DNA of 64,000 nucleotides from an uncultured Alphaproteobacteria bacterium (GTDB lineage: Bacteria > Pseudomonadota > Alphaproteobacteria > Rhodobacterales > Rhodobacteraceae), in the NCBI GenBank assembly GCA_902524655.1, contig CABZEG010000001.1:1-64000 (forward strand), given 5' to 3'. Position numbers and translations under genes: made by a program. Below, piece by piece: positions 18,165-27,117 of the stretch; the first letter of the stretch is position 1; the number at the start of each line of letters is the position of its first letter. A model generated the notes under the pieces. The model was not told the origin of the DNA. It did not search any database and saw only the letters and a list, made by a program, of their open reading frames with translations.

Positions 18165-19259
18165 TTGATTTATTCTATCAGAAAAAAGTATTTCATTGCC
18201 CTTTTACTTCTTGCTCTAACAGCCTTGCCGGGGGAATTGGGCGACCTTACAAGAGCCTTGGTTACTGACGCATATGTTCAGGTGAGTGCTTTCGTAGCCA
18301 TTACTTTATCCATCTTCTATTTATCAGAACATAGGTTTAATTTTAATATAGGGAATATTCTTCGAGAATCTTCAGCCTTTCAAATACCAACAGCTGCTAT
18401 TCTTGGTGCAACGCCAGGGTGCGGCGGAGCCGTTGTTGTGGTTGCGGCGTATACTTCTGGAAACGTGTCTTTTGGAGCGGTTATAGCAACCCTAACCGCC
18501 ACTATGGGAGACGCCGCATTTTTATTGATTGCGGTCAGACCGGACATTGCAATATTAGTGCTTCCTCTTACGCTACTCGCTGGAATTATCACAGGATATA
18601 TCGCTGATAATTTTCTTACTTTTTCACATCAGGAGAAGGCAGTTAATCTTAAAAGTGACGTCCCCATAATTGGCAAAAATAGGAAGCGTGACATCATATT
18701 TACATGTCTGATAATACCGGGTTTCGGTCTGGGAATTCTTCAAATACTTCAGTATGATCTTGAAAAGCTCTTCGGTATCTTCCCACAGATTATTGCAATA
18801 GTTGGAATGGTGACAAGCATTTTTATATGGTCTAATTCTCAAATCAAAACAATGACTAACCCGAGAGACAAACCACTTGTTCGCGTAGCTGAAGAAACAA
18901 GTTTTATAACCATCTGGGTTTTAGCTGCTTATTTAGCATACGATTATCTCGTTTATCTAACTCCGTTGGACTTGAACGTAATATTCAAGACGATGGGGAT
19001 GCTGATTCCTTTACTAGCCATAATAATAGGGTTTATTCCTGGATGTGGACCCCAAATATTGGTCACAACTCTTTTTATAAATGGAATGATACCTTTTAGT
19101 GCTCTTTTAGGAAATGCTATATCAAACGATGGTGATGCTTTGTTTCCTGCTATAGCGATCGCACCTAGAGCCGCCATCCTAGCAACGATTTATTCGGCTA
19201 TACCAGCTTTTGTAATGGCCTATACCTTATACTTTTTTTTCCCTTTATTCGGACAATAA
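18165..19259 (+). CDS. putative 10-TM metal exporter (ArsP_2 / putative manganese transporter family)
   Basis: 364 residues, highly hydrophobic, about ten membrane segments. The paired motifs GATPGCGGA ... GDAAFLLIA and GFIPGCGPQ ... SNDGDALFPAIAIAP show an internal repeat typical of the putative heavy-metal or manganese exporter family. TTG start. The Fur/Mur-type box 27 bases upstream supports a role in Mn or Fe homeostasis. The export direction and metal are inferred from the family name only. Confidence 0.75.
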   Translation: MIYSIRKKYFIALLLLALTALPGELGDLTRALVTDAYVQVSAFVAITLSIFYLSEHRFNFNIGNILRESSAFQIPTAAILGATPGCGGAVVVVAAYTSGNVSFGAVIATLTATMGDAAFLLIAVRPDIAILVLPLTLLAGIITGYIADNFLTFSHQEKAVNLKSDVPIIGKNRKRDIIFTCLIIPGFGLGILQILQYDLEKLFGIFPQIIAIVGMVTSIFIWSNSQIKTMTNPRDKPLVRVAEETSFITIWVLAAYLAYDYLVYLTPLDLNVIFKTMGMLIPLLAIIIGFIPGCGPQILVTTLFINGMIPFSALLGNAISNDGDALFPAIAIAPRAAILATIYSAIPAFVMAYTLYFFFPLFGQ

Positions 19260-19261
19260 AA

Positions 19262-19729
19262 TCAATCTTCTGAAAGTGTCTTATTTACTTTCTTCCTCAT
19301 CTGCTCGACTAATTTGGTAATATCTTCGGATATTGTCTCAGTTTTTTTTACCATCACCATCAGTTTCTCCAAATCCTTAGATAATTCTTCACTTTGCGCG
19401 TTTGAATCAATGAGTCTCAAATGTGTTTTTCTTATCAACGCAGAAATAACTTTGTTTCGTTGCAAAAAACTGTCTATTGATCTTGCTGGAAGAAATAAGG
19501 CATGAACTTCATGTTCACCGGCAACTGCCGTTACCGAACGTGGCTTTTTTAAAACAAGCGAGGCATCACCAAATATTTCATTCACACCTAGCCTATTGAG
19601 TTTTAGTCCACCTGATGTGTAAATATAAACGTATCCAGACTTAATCAGATACGCACCTTCTGGGTTATCCCCTGCCTTGTAAATCTCTTCATTTGGCTGC
19701 CATATCACATGCTTTTCAGTTTTTTCCAT
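19262..19729 (-). CDS. cyclic-nucleotide-binding (CRP-like sensor) domain protein without HTH
   Basis: 155 residues. Residues about 10-110 form a cNMP-binding beta roll (GDNPEGAYLIKSGYVYIY, then EIFGDASLVLKKPRSVTAVAGE). The phosphate-binding RxA motif is only partly kept. The C-terminal 45 residues form a coiled coil with no DNA-binding helix-turn-helix, so it is a sensor or scaffold, not a CRP-type regulator. It lies six bases downstream of the GST gene and is probably co-transcribed with it. Its end faces the exporter gene with a two-base gap. Confidence 0.78.
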   Translation of the reverse strand: MEKTEKHVIWQPNEEIYKAGDNPEGAYLIKSGYVYIYTSGGLKLNRLGVNEIFGDASLVLKKPRSVTAVAGEHEVHALFLPARSIDSFLQRNKVISALIRKTHLRLIDSNAQSEELSKDLEKLMVMVKKTETISEDITKLVEQMRKKVNKTLSED

Positions 19730-19735
19730 TTGTTC

Positions 19736-20485
19736 CTACTCCACATATTCTTTTAGTTTTTTTTCGTCAACAACTATGGGTTGGATGATGCCTCCAGCCC
19801 TTTCAAAAATATCAAGTACATTTGGCAAAGCCAGCATATTTTCCCACACTTTATTTAGATTTGGAAAATCTTTTTCTAACGGAATATCTGATGCAAGTGC
19901 ATTTCTTATTTGGGGAATTAAAAAACAATCCGCATAAGACACATTATCTCCAACACAATATTTTCCTGAAACATTTTTCAAAATTTCTTCTATGGCAGAA
20001 AACTCGCGATTAATAAAATGCTTCCTCAGGGGATGCTTAATCGGCTGTGCTTTTTTCATTCCCCACTCACCCATCGCTTGAATAATAAAGGGAATGTTTT
20101 GGTAGGGTTGGGTGTCAGCGGCTACAATCCACTGAATTCTTCTCATCTCTGCTTTTAAATAAGGGTCCTCTGGAATTAATGGAGAAGGTTCGCCCAAAAG
20201 ATCATCTATCAAATCTATAATAGCTCCTGTCTGAGTCATTTTTTTGCCATCCTCAAGCAAAAGTAAAGGCACTCTTCCCTCAGGGTTTAGAGCTTTATAA
20301 TCCTTGGTTTTTAACTTATTGTATTGTTCGTCATCACTAGGGATCGTCCAAACTGGTATCCCACGGTTATCAAAATCTATTCCAGTCTCAATTAGTTTAA
20401 CTTTATTTTCGGGAACACCCCTGCAACTTAAAAAAATAAGAACGCGTAAAGAAGCACTACTGGATGAATGGTAATATAATTTCAT
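19736..20485 (-). CDS. glutathione S-transferase family protein, zeta-like
   Basis: 249 residues. The N-terminal thioredoxin-like domain has MKLYYHSSSSASLRVLIFLS, where the Ser cluster resembles the zeta-class (maleylacetoacetate isomerase) active site, and NPEGRVPLLLLEDGKKMTQTGAIIDLID, the glutathione-binding part. The C-terminal domain is all helical (SYADCFLIPQI). Longer than MaiA (about 215) because of insertions before the NPEG motif, so isomerase function is uncertain. Probably in an operon with the thioesterase upstream and the cNMP protein downstream. Confidence 0.8.
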   Translation of the reverse strand: MKLYYHSSSSASLRVLIFLSCRGVPENKVKLIETGIDFDNRGIPVWTIPSDDEQYNKLKTKDYKALNPEGRVPLLLLEDGKKMTQTGAIIDLIDDLLGEPSPLIPEDPYLKAEMRRIQWIVAADTQPYQNIPFIIQAMGEWGMKKAQPIKHPLRKHFINREFSAIEEILKNVSGKYCVGDNVSYADCFLIPQIRNALASDIPLEKDFPNLNKVWENMLALPNVLDIFERAGGIIQPIVVDEKKLKEYVE

Positions 20486-20497
20486 TTTTAAAACCTC

Positions 20498-21382
20498 TTA
20501 CAATATCAGTTTAGCCAAGGCCTTAGCCATTTCCGGTGGTATGGGAATCGACTTTCTAGCCTCGAGATCCATAGTAACGGCAACAGCACTTGCAATAGCG
20601 ACTGGCTTTCCAGTCTCAACATTAAATATCCAGTGCTTCCATACAAAAGTCTTATTAGACATAGATTGAACTCCTGACTTCGTTTTTAAGTGCGTACCTA
20701 AAGGAACATATTCAAAAAAATCAAACTTATATTCTAAAGCAGCGCTTCCGACATTGGTCATACCATTTTCATCTATTGTGCCAGTATACGCTAACAAGTG
20801 AGGCGTTGAGTCTGATACCACACCCATATAAGCGGAGGGCTTAATCTTATCCATATTATCGCAATGCCTTTGCAAAATTACTGACTCAAATGAATCAATC
20901 ATATCTTTCTGAGAGGCTTGTGAGAGAGACATTACATTTTCCTTTTGTAAAGATAATCCTCTTGGTTGACCATAGCTTGGAATATCTACCCTCAATTCCT
21001 CAAACACTTTAGAAAAATTCTTTTTTGCTTCCTCTGGGGGTTTACTCGTCCATACAAATTGGAAGTTAAAGGCAGCGCAGGGTTGCTGTGTAATCGTTTC
21101 TACCATTTCTAAATAGGGCTTTACTTCGGTATCTCCAAGTTGAACTATTCCCAGTTTAAAAAAAAATGGAGCTCCTGGTTTTTGTTCCTTAAGAAAACGA
21201 ATGTGGGCACGGGCAAGAGAAAGATATGTATTTCCCAACTCGACTGGTTTCTCGTTAATTCCTAACTTGTTCCAAAGCACAACACATCCTTGAAGTGCTT
21301 TTTCAAAATAGAATTGAACATTCATATGGCCCATTTGATCTATTTCCCAAGATTGGACTGAGTTTCTGTAAACCGTTTTCAT
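20498..21382 (-). CDS. double-hotdog acyl-CoA thioesterase family protein
   Basis: 294 residues. The first hotdog domain begins VYRNSVQSWEIDQMGHMNVQFYFEKA, with the Asp-x-x-x-His-x-N pattern of 4HBT thioesterases. A second hotdog half follows (AYMGVVSDSTPHLLAY, SAALEYKFDFFEYVPLGT). It probably hydrolyses an acyl-CoA in the cytoplasm; substrate unknown. First gene of the minus-strand run with the GST and cNMP genes, divergent from the serine hydrolase. Confidence 0.78.
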   Translation of the reverse strand: MKTVYRNSVQSWEIDQMGHMNVQFYFEKALQGCVVLWNKLGINEKPVELGNTYLSLARAHIRFLKEQKPGAPFFFKLGIVQLGDTEVKPYLEMVETITQQPCAAFNFQFVWTSKPPEEAKKNFSKVFEELRVDIPSYGQPRGLSLQKENVMSLSQASQKDMIDSFESVILQRHCDNMDKIKPSAYMGVVSDSTPHLLAYTGTIDENGMTNVGSAALEYKFDFFEYVPLGTHLKTKSGVQSMSNKTFVWKHWIFNVETGKPVAIASAVAVTMDLEARKSIPIPPEMAKALAKLIL

Positions 21383-21495
21383 TGTATGTAAATAATTCCC
21401 TCTCTTGAGTTCAGTGATTACATTTTATCTCTTGTTGTACCAGACATTGTCCTGTAATTAGATCATAGAGTTTATTTATCATCAAAGGAATTAAA

Positions 21496-22647
21496 TTGGA
21501 AGATTCTCAACCTACATTAGCCAACTGGAGGCTACCCCCATTTAATAGAGAAGCATTTTCTAAAGTAAGGGAAATAATCCCTACGGCTTCGATAAATTGG
21601 ACCAAAGGACCAGATAAAAAAATCAGTGAGTTTAAAAATAAGGAGCTTACCGTAAAAATAAGAGAAAACGAGGAAGCATTGTTGGACGAGTTTTTAAGTC
21701 AAACAACAGTAGACGCTTTTCACATATCTCATAAAGGTAACACCATATATACGTGGCATTCTGATTATTGTTCCTCCACAACACCACATATTATCTTTTC
21801 TGTGTCAAAGTCACTAACCGCGTTACTTATCGGCTGCGTAATAGATGAAGGGTTATTAAGTGAAGAGACTTTGGTCTCCCAGATTATTCCCGAGACAAAG
21901 GGAAGTGCTTTCGAAGATGCCTCAGTTCGCAATTTATTGGACATGAGCGTTTCTTCTAATTTCATAGAAGACTATGAAGCAACATCCGGTATTTTTCTCG
22001 ATTATCGGCAATCAACCGGTTGGAACCCACAAGACATAGATGATACATCACATTTAAAATCGTTTCTTTATAGCTTGAACAAAAATACACACAAACATGG
22101 TGAAAAATTTGAATATCATTCAACAAACACCGACATGCTCGGAATTATAATAGAGAAATGCACTGGTAAAAAATACGCACAGTTTTTTTTTGAAAAACTT
22201 ATGAAGCCTACAGGCGCACAAGACGATGCTTATGTGACACTGGACAGAATGGGTACGTCAAGATCTGCGGGAGGAGTATGTATATCGGCAAGCGATATAA
22301 TGGGTATATGTGAAATGGTTCGATGCTATGGAAAAAATAGTCAGGGCGAACAAGTATTTCCTGAAAACTGGATCAAAGATATACTAAATTCAGCTTCTAA
22401 TAAAAAATTCAGTCTTGATGGACATTATGATATTTTTCCTGAAGGACTTTATAGGTCAAAATGGTATAGGCCTTATATTTCTCGAAGCGTTCTTTTTGGG
22501 CTCGGAATTCATGGCCAGTGGATTTGGATCGATTTTGATAAAGAGCTTTCTTTTGTGTGCCTGAGTTCAGAGCCTAAACCCATTATGAAAAATAATATTG
22601 AGCAGATGTCTAACATTTTCAGTCAAATTACCAGTCAACTGGTTTAA
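21496..22647 (+). CDS. serine hydrolase, beta-lactamase / 6-aminohexanoate-dimer hydrolase-like
   Basis: 383 residues of the class C beta-lactamase fold. The SxxK nucleophile motif is SVSK at residues 102-105 and the second motif is YHSTNTDM, giving the tyrosine base. No signal peptide is visible, so it is cytoplasmic. It probably cleaves an amide or ester; the exact substrate is unknown. TTG start with AAAGGA six bases upstream. The EamA transporter gene begins 18 bases after the stop, so the two are co-transcribed. Confidence 0.82.
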   Translation: MEDSQPTLANWRLPPFNREAFSKVREIIPTASINWTKGPDKKISEFKNKELTVKIRENEEALLDEFLSQTTVDAFHISHKGNTIYTWHSDYCSSTTPHIIFSVSKSLTALLIGCVIDEGLLSEETLVSQIIPETKGSAFEDASVRNLLDMSVSSNFIEDYEATSGIFLDYRQSTGWNPQDIDDTSHLKSFLYSLNKNTHKHGEKFEYHSTNTDMLGIIIEKCTGKKYAQFFFEKLMKPTGAQDDAYVTLDRMGTSRSAGGVCISASDIMGICEMVRCYGKNSQGEQVFPENWIKDILNSASNKKFSLDGHYDIFPEGLYRSKWYRPYISRSVLFGLGIHGQWIWIDFDKELSFVCLSSEPKPIMKNNIEQMSNIFSQITSQLV

Positions 22648-22665
22648 CCCTAAAAAGGAATATCA

Positions 22666-23532
22666 TTGAAATTAAGTTTTGGAGGCATACCTCTTTTTTT
22701 GTGTGCCATATTATCATTTGTGTGCATGAATGCCCTAGCCAAGGGAATGGCTCTTCAATATCCCATAATTGAGGTGGTTTGGGCGCGATACCTCAGCCAA
22801 ACAGTGCTGACAATATTGGTATTCAATAAAAATCTGAAAACAATTGTGAAAACACAAAGGTTAAAAATTCACCTTTTCAGATCGGCTCTACTTTTTGGAG
22901 CGACCATTTTTATTTTTGCCGGTTTTGCTAACTTATCCTTGGCTGCAACTATGGCGATTTTTCAAACCGCGCCATTATTGGTTGTTATTCTATCAGTAAT
23001 TTTTCTAGGCGAAATAGTTGGGTTTAAGCGATGGTTAGGGGTTTTTGTTGGATTTTTAGGAGCGTTAATTATTATACAACCAGGAACAGATACCTTTTTA
23101 ATCGCTAGCATTTTTCCACTTCTATCAGCTTTGTGCTACGCAGGTTATGCAGTTTCAACGCGTCACCTCGGTACAGATGAGGATCCTAGAACAAACTTCT
23201 TTTATACTGGCTTAGTAGGAACTATTGTTTCCACACTAATTTTATTTCCATATTTTCAAAAAATAGAGTTGTTCGATATTATTTATTTCACCCTATTAGG
23301 TACTCTTGGTGGCTTCGGTCATTACTGTCTAATTTTAGCACTCAGAAAGTCTGAGGCATCTCTACTTGCCCCCTTTTCGTATTTTGATTTAGTCTTCTCA
23401 GCTTGCCTTGGCATTATATTCTTTACAGAGTATCCAAGTCAAAGTTTGATAATTGGTGCTGTTATCATTGTTGGAGCAGGAATATACACTTGGTATCGAG
23501 AAAGGGTACAGTCACACAATCAAAGTGTCTGA
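22666..23532 (+). CDS. EamA/DMT-superfamily transporter
   Basis: 288 residues with about ten membrane segments in two EamA halves. Typical stretches are VEVVWARYLSQ-like sequence near residue 36, AIFQTAPLLVVILSVIFLGE at the end of the first half, and GAVIIVGAGIYTWYRE at the C-terminus. It exports or imports a small metabolite. TTG start. Downstream of a serine hydrolase, it might carry that enzyme's substrate or product. Its end overlaps the convergent aminotransferase by 13 bases. Confidence 0.85.
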   Translation: MKLSFGGIPLFLCAILSFVCMNALAKGMALQYPIIEVVWARYLSQTVLTILVFNKNLKTIVKTQRLKIHLFRSALLFGATIFIFAGFANLSLAATMAIFQTAPLLVVILSVIFLGEIVGFKRWLGVFVGFLGALIIIQPGTDTFLIASIFPLLSALCYAGYAVSTRHLGTDEDPRTNFFYTGLVGTIVSTLILFPYFQKIELFDIIYFTLLGTLGGFGHYCLILALRKSEASLLAPFSYFDLVFSACLGIIFFTEYPSQSLIIGAVIIVGAGIYTWYRERVQSHNQSV

Positions 23533-24386
23533 GAGCGTGACCAATCCCAATATAATTCTCTTGCCAGCTTTGCTATAGATCCGACTTGGTAGTTCTTATC
23601 TTCGAACGCAGTTACAGGCATTATCTTGGTCATATTTCCTGTCATAAATACTTCCTCGGCTTCTTCAAAATCTTTGAAAGACAGAACAGTTTCTGAAACC
23701 GGTTTTCCATATTCTCTTAAATTTTTTATATGTCTTGCCCTAGTAATACCAGCCAAAAACGTTCCATTTGGGATCGGTGTTAATACTTCGCCGTCTTTTA
23801 CCATAAAGATATTGGCTGTTGCTGTCTCAGCAACATTGCCAGCAGCATCAGCAACTAAGGCATTTGTAAATCCTTTTGATCGTGCCTCGGCTAACATTCT
23901 CGCATTATTGGGATATAAACACCCCGCTTTTGCATTCACTACATTATCCTCCAGAACAGGTCGTCGGAATTTAGTTCTGCTGAGCGTTGCAGAAACAGTT
24001 GCTGCGGCCATTGGAATTTGCTCAAGACAGATTGAAAAAGCCGTACTATTTTCCTTTGGCAATACTAAAGACTCGGCCCCATCAAGCGCCCAATACATTG
24101 GCCTTATATAAACCGATGTGGATTTATCGAAAGAGCTAAGCCCCTCTTTAATTATTTCCACCATTTCTTCAGGTGTAACAGCGGGATCAAGCATCATTGC
24201 CTTTGCTGAATTATTTACTCTCTCACAATGTAAAAGTAGGTCAGGTGTAGCACCTTCAAAAAAGCGAGCTCCATCAAAGACACTTGATCCTAACCATGCC
24301 CCATGATCAGCGGCGCGGAGAATATATTTATCTCCATCATGCCATGTGCCATTAAAATATGTTTTTATATTTTCCCCAGAAGCCAT
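23520..24386 (-). CDS. ilvE: branched-chain amino acid aminotransferase (class IV PLP enzyme)
   Basis: 288 residues with the class IV fold. The PLP lysine is Lys153 in NAKAGCLYPNN, followed by ADAAGNVAETATANIF and a cofactor-phosphate loop NGTFLAGITRARHI. The N-terminal FDGARFFEG and YIRPMYW stretches fit BCAT better than D-amino-acid transaminase. It swaps amino groups between branched-chain amino acids and 2-oxoglutarate. It follows the copper operon by 20 bases with AAGG before the ATG, so it may be read through from the cop genes. Confidence 0.87.
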   Translation of the reverse strand: MASGENIKTYFNGTWHDGDKYILRAADHGAWLGSSVFDGARFFEGATPDLLLHCERVNNSAKAMMLDPAVTPEEMVEIIKEGLSSFDKSTSVYIRPMYWALDGAESLVLPKENSTAFSICLEQIPMAAATVSATLSRTKFRRPVLEDNVVNAKAGCLYPNNARMLAEARSKGFTNALVADAAGNVAETATANIFMVKDGEVLTPIPNGTFLAGITRARHIKNLREYGKPVSETVLSFKDFEEAEEVFMTGNMTKIMPVTAFEDKNYQVGSIAKLARELYWDWSRSQTL

Positions 24387-24406
24387 TCCAACCTTACTCT
24401 GTTGCG

Positions 24407-25276
24407 CTACTTTAAAGGTAGCTCTATAGAAGTTGTTAGTAAACTAGATATTACCAAAATTATGAATAATATCGAAATCTCTACATTGATTGATTTTCTC
24501 AATTTAATTGCGTGCGATAAATAATTTTTTTTAAGTTGTGGTACTAACCGGAACTTATTTAGGGCACCAATCCCTAGCAAAGTTGTGACAAAAAATAATT
24601 TAAATAAAAAGGCTTTTCCATAATCAGAAGTCACTAGCTGATCTATACCACCAACTAAAATTGTCCCCAGCATTAATCCAGTTATTAGCAAGACCCCTAT
24701 GTAGTAGACAGCATAAACACCAAATTGATGCGCTATTTGAAACAGGTTTTCTTCTTCAACTTTTCCCTGAGTAGAATAACGGAGCGGTAAGAACGAACCA
24801 ACCCAAAAAGAAATAGCGCCCAGGTGTAAGACGATCAGTAGCTGAGAGCTAAATCCATTTATTGTCGAGTGCCCATATAATGAGAATGATGAAAGTATGA
24901 GGGCAAAGCCTAATATTCCTGCGATAGGTCTTTGATTTTGAAAAACAGATATCCACAAGAATACTAATAAGAACCCAAAAAATAATACTAAAATGGACTG
25001 ACCGGCCTTCGATGACAAGGCTATATTAACCATAAATGGATCAACTGCACTTTGTAAATCTCCTCCTATGTTTCCTGCTGTCATTAACAGTAATAATGGT
25101 GCTACGATGGAGCCAGTTAGTGATGATCTACTTACTAAATTGCAACAGTATGCAAGTGTTGGTTGTGAAAGCAAAGATCTGAAATGAAAAATGAACATGC
25201 CTGTCCCTACCGCGAGGAAAGATAGAACATAGAGTAAAACTTTTACAAGAGGAGCTAATATAGCCCAGATTTCCAT
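24407..25276 (-). CDS. copD: CopD-family copper resistance membrane protein
   Basis: 289 residues with about eight membrane segments. It has CopD-like features: LHLGAISFWVGSFLPL with a conserved His and Trp, and later GKAFLFKLFFVTTLLGIGALNKF. CopD with CopC moves copper across the inner membrane or handles periplasmic copper. It is four bases downstream of copC in the CueR-type copper operon. Confidence 0.85.
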   Translation of the reverse strand: MEIWAILAPLVKVLLYVLSFLAVGTGMFIFHFRSLLSQPTLAYCCNLVSRSSLTGSIVAPLLLLMTAGNIGGDLQSAVDPFMVNIALSSKAGQSILVLFFGFLLVFLWISVFQNQRPIAGILGFALILSSFSLYGHSTINGFSSQLLIVLHLGAISFWVGSFLPLRYSTQGKVEEENLFQIAHQFGVYAVYYIGVLLITGLMLGTILVGGIDQLVTSDYGKAFLFKLFFVTTLLGIGALNKFRLVPQLKKNYLSHAIKLRKSINVEISILFIILVISSLLTTSIELPLK

Positions 25277-25280
25277 TTTT

Positions 25281-25685
25281 TTAATTACCTTTAACTTCGA
25301 AAGTAAGTATACCTTTTAAAACGTGACCATCCTCCCCCATAGCTCGCCAATGCACTTCATAAGAGCCAAAATTAATCTGAGGTAACTTTATTAAATGACT
25401 TTCGGACAAAACCAACGAAGGTTTATAATTTATTTCTATCAATTTCCCATTTGATTTTTTAAAAAAACCTTTCAATGATGATAATTTTTTATTGTTATCT
25501 TGGCCTTTTTGAAAAATCTCAAACTTTATTAGTTTAGCAGGAGATTTAAATAGCATTTTATACTGGGTTGGAGCCTTTGTTAACAAAGCCCCATCCATTG
25601 GATTTGCTAACTTTAGAGGCGAATGTGGAAACGCTGTTATTGGCAAACTGAATAGTATAAAAACTAATATGATTTTCTTTAACAT
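25281..25685 (-). CDS. copC: CopC-domain periplasmic copper-binding protein
   Basis: 134 residues with signal peptide ending ITAF|PHSPL or nearby. The N-terminal His after cleavage (HSPLK) and the C-terminal GEDGHVLKGILTFEV with a second His are the usual Cu(II) ligands of CopC. There is no C-terminal membrane anchor. It binds periplasmic copper and works with CopD, encoded next. Confidence 0.88.
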   Translation of the reverse strand: MLKKIILVFILFSLPITAFPHSPLKLANPMDGALLTKAPTQYKMLFKSPAKLIKFEIFQKGQDNNKKLSSLKGFFKKSNGKLIEINYKPSLVLSESHLIKLPQINFGSYEVHWRAMGEDGHVLKGILTFEVKGN

Positions 25686-25687
25686 AC

Positions 25688-26170
25688 CTACCTCTGTTCT
25701 TTGCTAATTGTATTAATTTTATCGTGTTGCAGTCTTACCTTCATACTCCATGTACTCTTGATAAATGATAAAGCTGCAACAATTTCACGGTCGGACAAAA
25801 GGTTATTATATGCAGGCATATTATTTGGATATTCTTGCCCGATAATTTCTTCCAACCCATATTTGGTCATTAAGAAAAGATACTCATCTGAGTGATGCCA
25901 TGTGTGACCACTTTCATCATGCGGAGGTGCCGGCATGTATCCATCGGAATCCGGTTGTCTCCATTGCTCTTGACCCTCAAGATTAACACCATGGCATGAC
26001 GCACAATTATTTTTATAAACCAACTTGCCCAGATTTACCAAATCTTGATCATCTGGCTTCAGAGAAATGTCAGCCCTGAGGGGCTCATCAAAAAATAAGC
26101 TTGGTGCAAAATAAAAAACACTCCCTAACACTAAAAATACAAATAGGATTGGCACAGCAAGTTTTTTCAT
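25688..26170 (-). CDS. membrane-anchored mono-heme cytochrome c
   Basis: 160 residues: an N-terminal anchor (KKLAVPILFVFLVLGSVFYF), then a class I cytochrome c domain with the heme site CASCH (Cys56, Cys59, His60) and a likely Met ligand in PNNMPAYN. His-rich DESGHTWHHSDE could bind copper. Encoded between DUF4396 and CopC, it is probably a copper-stress or copper-redox cytochrome in the periplasm rather than a respiratory one. Confidence 0.85.
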   Translation of the reverse strand: MKKLAVPILFVFLVLGSVFYFAPSLFFDEPLRADISLKPDDQDLVNLGKLVYKNNCASCHGVNLEGQEQWRQPDSDGYMPAPPHDESGHTWHHSDEYLFLMTKYGLEEIIGQEYPNNMPAYNNLLSDREIVAALSFIKSTWSMKVRLQHDKINTISKEQR

Positions 26171-26171
26171 T

Positions 26172-26618
26172 TTAGTGACACGCTTTTCCTAAAGCTTTAA
26201 GTCGCCAGTAGTTATAGGGAAGAGGCGTTATAAAACCAACTATTAGCATTAATGGTATCACCCACCACGTCAATTTTGCGCCTCCAGTGGCAATAAAATC
26301 TGTCAAGTTCATGGCGGCCTCCATTGATATCATTGAAATTAGGGACATACCTATAGCTGTTTGAAAAGCCGCCTTTAAAGGCATTTGTCGAAACAGAATG
26401 AACGTTTCAAGTAAAATGGATGTGATTAAGCCATTAATGATAGCTAGCGTCATAATTGCTAAAACCGGCCAAGCAATACCCATAAATTGAAAATATGCTA
26501 TTGTTCCAAAATCTCCTATAGAGCAGCCTAAAAGGCACCACATTGTATTGTAAGACGCCCTTTTCCAAGTGTGCTTACAATACCAGTTTATATCGATTTT
26601 TTGGGCTAGTTCAGACAT
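26172..26618 (-). CDS. DUF4396 membrane protein
   Basis: 148 residues with four membrane segments. TWKRASYNTMWCLLGCSIGDFGTI and a later MEAAMNLTDF segment match DUF4396. The Cys and Met residues along the helices (CLLGC, M-rich segments) fit copper handling, and the gene is first in the copper operon. AGAGG is just before the ATG. The function of the family is not established; copper transport is an inference. Confidence 0.82.
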   Translation of the reverse strand: MSELAQKIDINWYCKHTWKRASYNTMWCLLGCSIGDFGTIAYFQFMGIAWPVLAIMTLAIINGLITSILLETFILFRQMPLKAAFQTAIGMSLISMISMEAAMNLTDFIATGGAKLTWWVIPLMLIVGFITPLPYNYWRLKALGKACH

Positions 26619-26638
26619 CTTGACCTCTTTTTATTTTC

Positions 26639-26669
26639 AATATAAAGTCTCCAGTTACTGGAATGTAAA
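26639..26669 (-). promoter_or_regulatory. CueR-type promoter of the copper operon
   Basis: On the minus strand: TTTACA (-35), a 19-base spacer, TATATT (-10). The spacer holds the palindrome TCCAGTAACTGGA (26650-26662) within an ACaTTCC-n6-TGGAgacT layout, very close to the copper CueR box. The overlong 19-base spacing is the hallmark of MerR-family promoters. It reads into the DUF4396-cytochrome-copC-copD run and lies next to the cueR gene. Confidence 0.85.
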
Positions 26670-26679
26670 GAGTTTATTA

Positions 26680-27066
26680 ATGAATATTAGTCAGGCAGCA
26701 AAATTATCGGGACTATCTGTTAAAACAGTCAGGTATTACGCGGATATAAAAATGGTTGAACCAGCAAGAAACATTCAATCTGGTTATAGAAGCTACTCCA
26801 ATGATGATGTGGCAAAATTAAACTTCATTGGAAAAGCGAGACGCTTTAATTTCAGCATTGAAGAATGTAGAGAGCTTCTTTCTTTATATCAGGATAAAAA
26901 TAGATCTAGCAAAGAGGTAAAAAAACTGACCCTAGCCAAAATTGCTTCTATCGATAAAAAGCTTAAGGAGTTCCATTCTCTCAGAGACGAATTAAGTCAC
27001 TTAGTTAATTGTTGTAATGGAGATGATAGACCATCGTGCCCAATTCTGGACGAGCTTTCAAAATAA
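26680..27066 (+). CDS. cueR: Cu(I)-responsive MerR-family regulator CueR
   Basis: 128 residues. Winged helix N-terminus MNISQAAKLSGLSVKTVRYYADI, dimer helix, and the metal loop CNGDDRPSC, where the two Cys are spaced C-x7-C exactly as in CueR Cys112 and Cys120. A Ser equivalent to Ser77 (RSSKEVK) marks monovalent-ion sensors. It activates the divergent copper operon. ATG 26680 replaces the ORF-track start at 26569, which runs back across the promoter. Confidence 0.93.
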   Translation: MNISQAAKLSGLSVKTVRYYADIKMVEPARNIQSGYRSYSNDDVAKLNFIGKARRFNFSIEECRELLSLYQDKNRSSKEVKKLTLAKIASIDKKLKEFHSLRDELSHLVNCCNGDDRPSCPILDELSK

Positions 27067-27117
27067 ATTTTTGGATTAAAATTGGAAGATACTAATCTTT
27101 AGAAATATAGCAAAGAC

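Noticed and set aside
23626-24111. A 161-aa plus-strand ORF antisense to the aminotransferase
   Set aside because: Shadow ORF; the minus-strand gene carries the PLP lysine and other class IV motifs.
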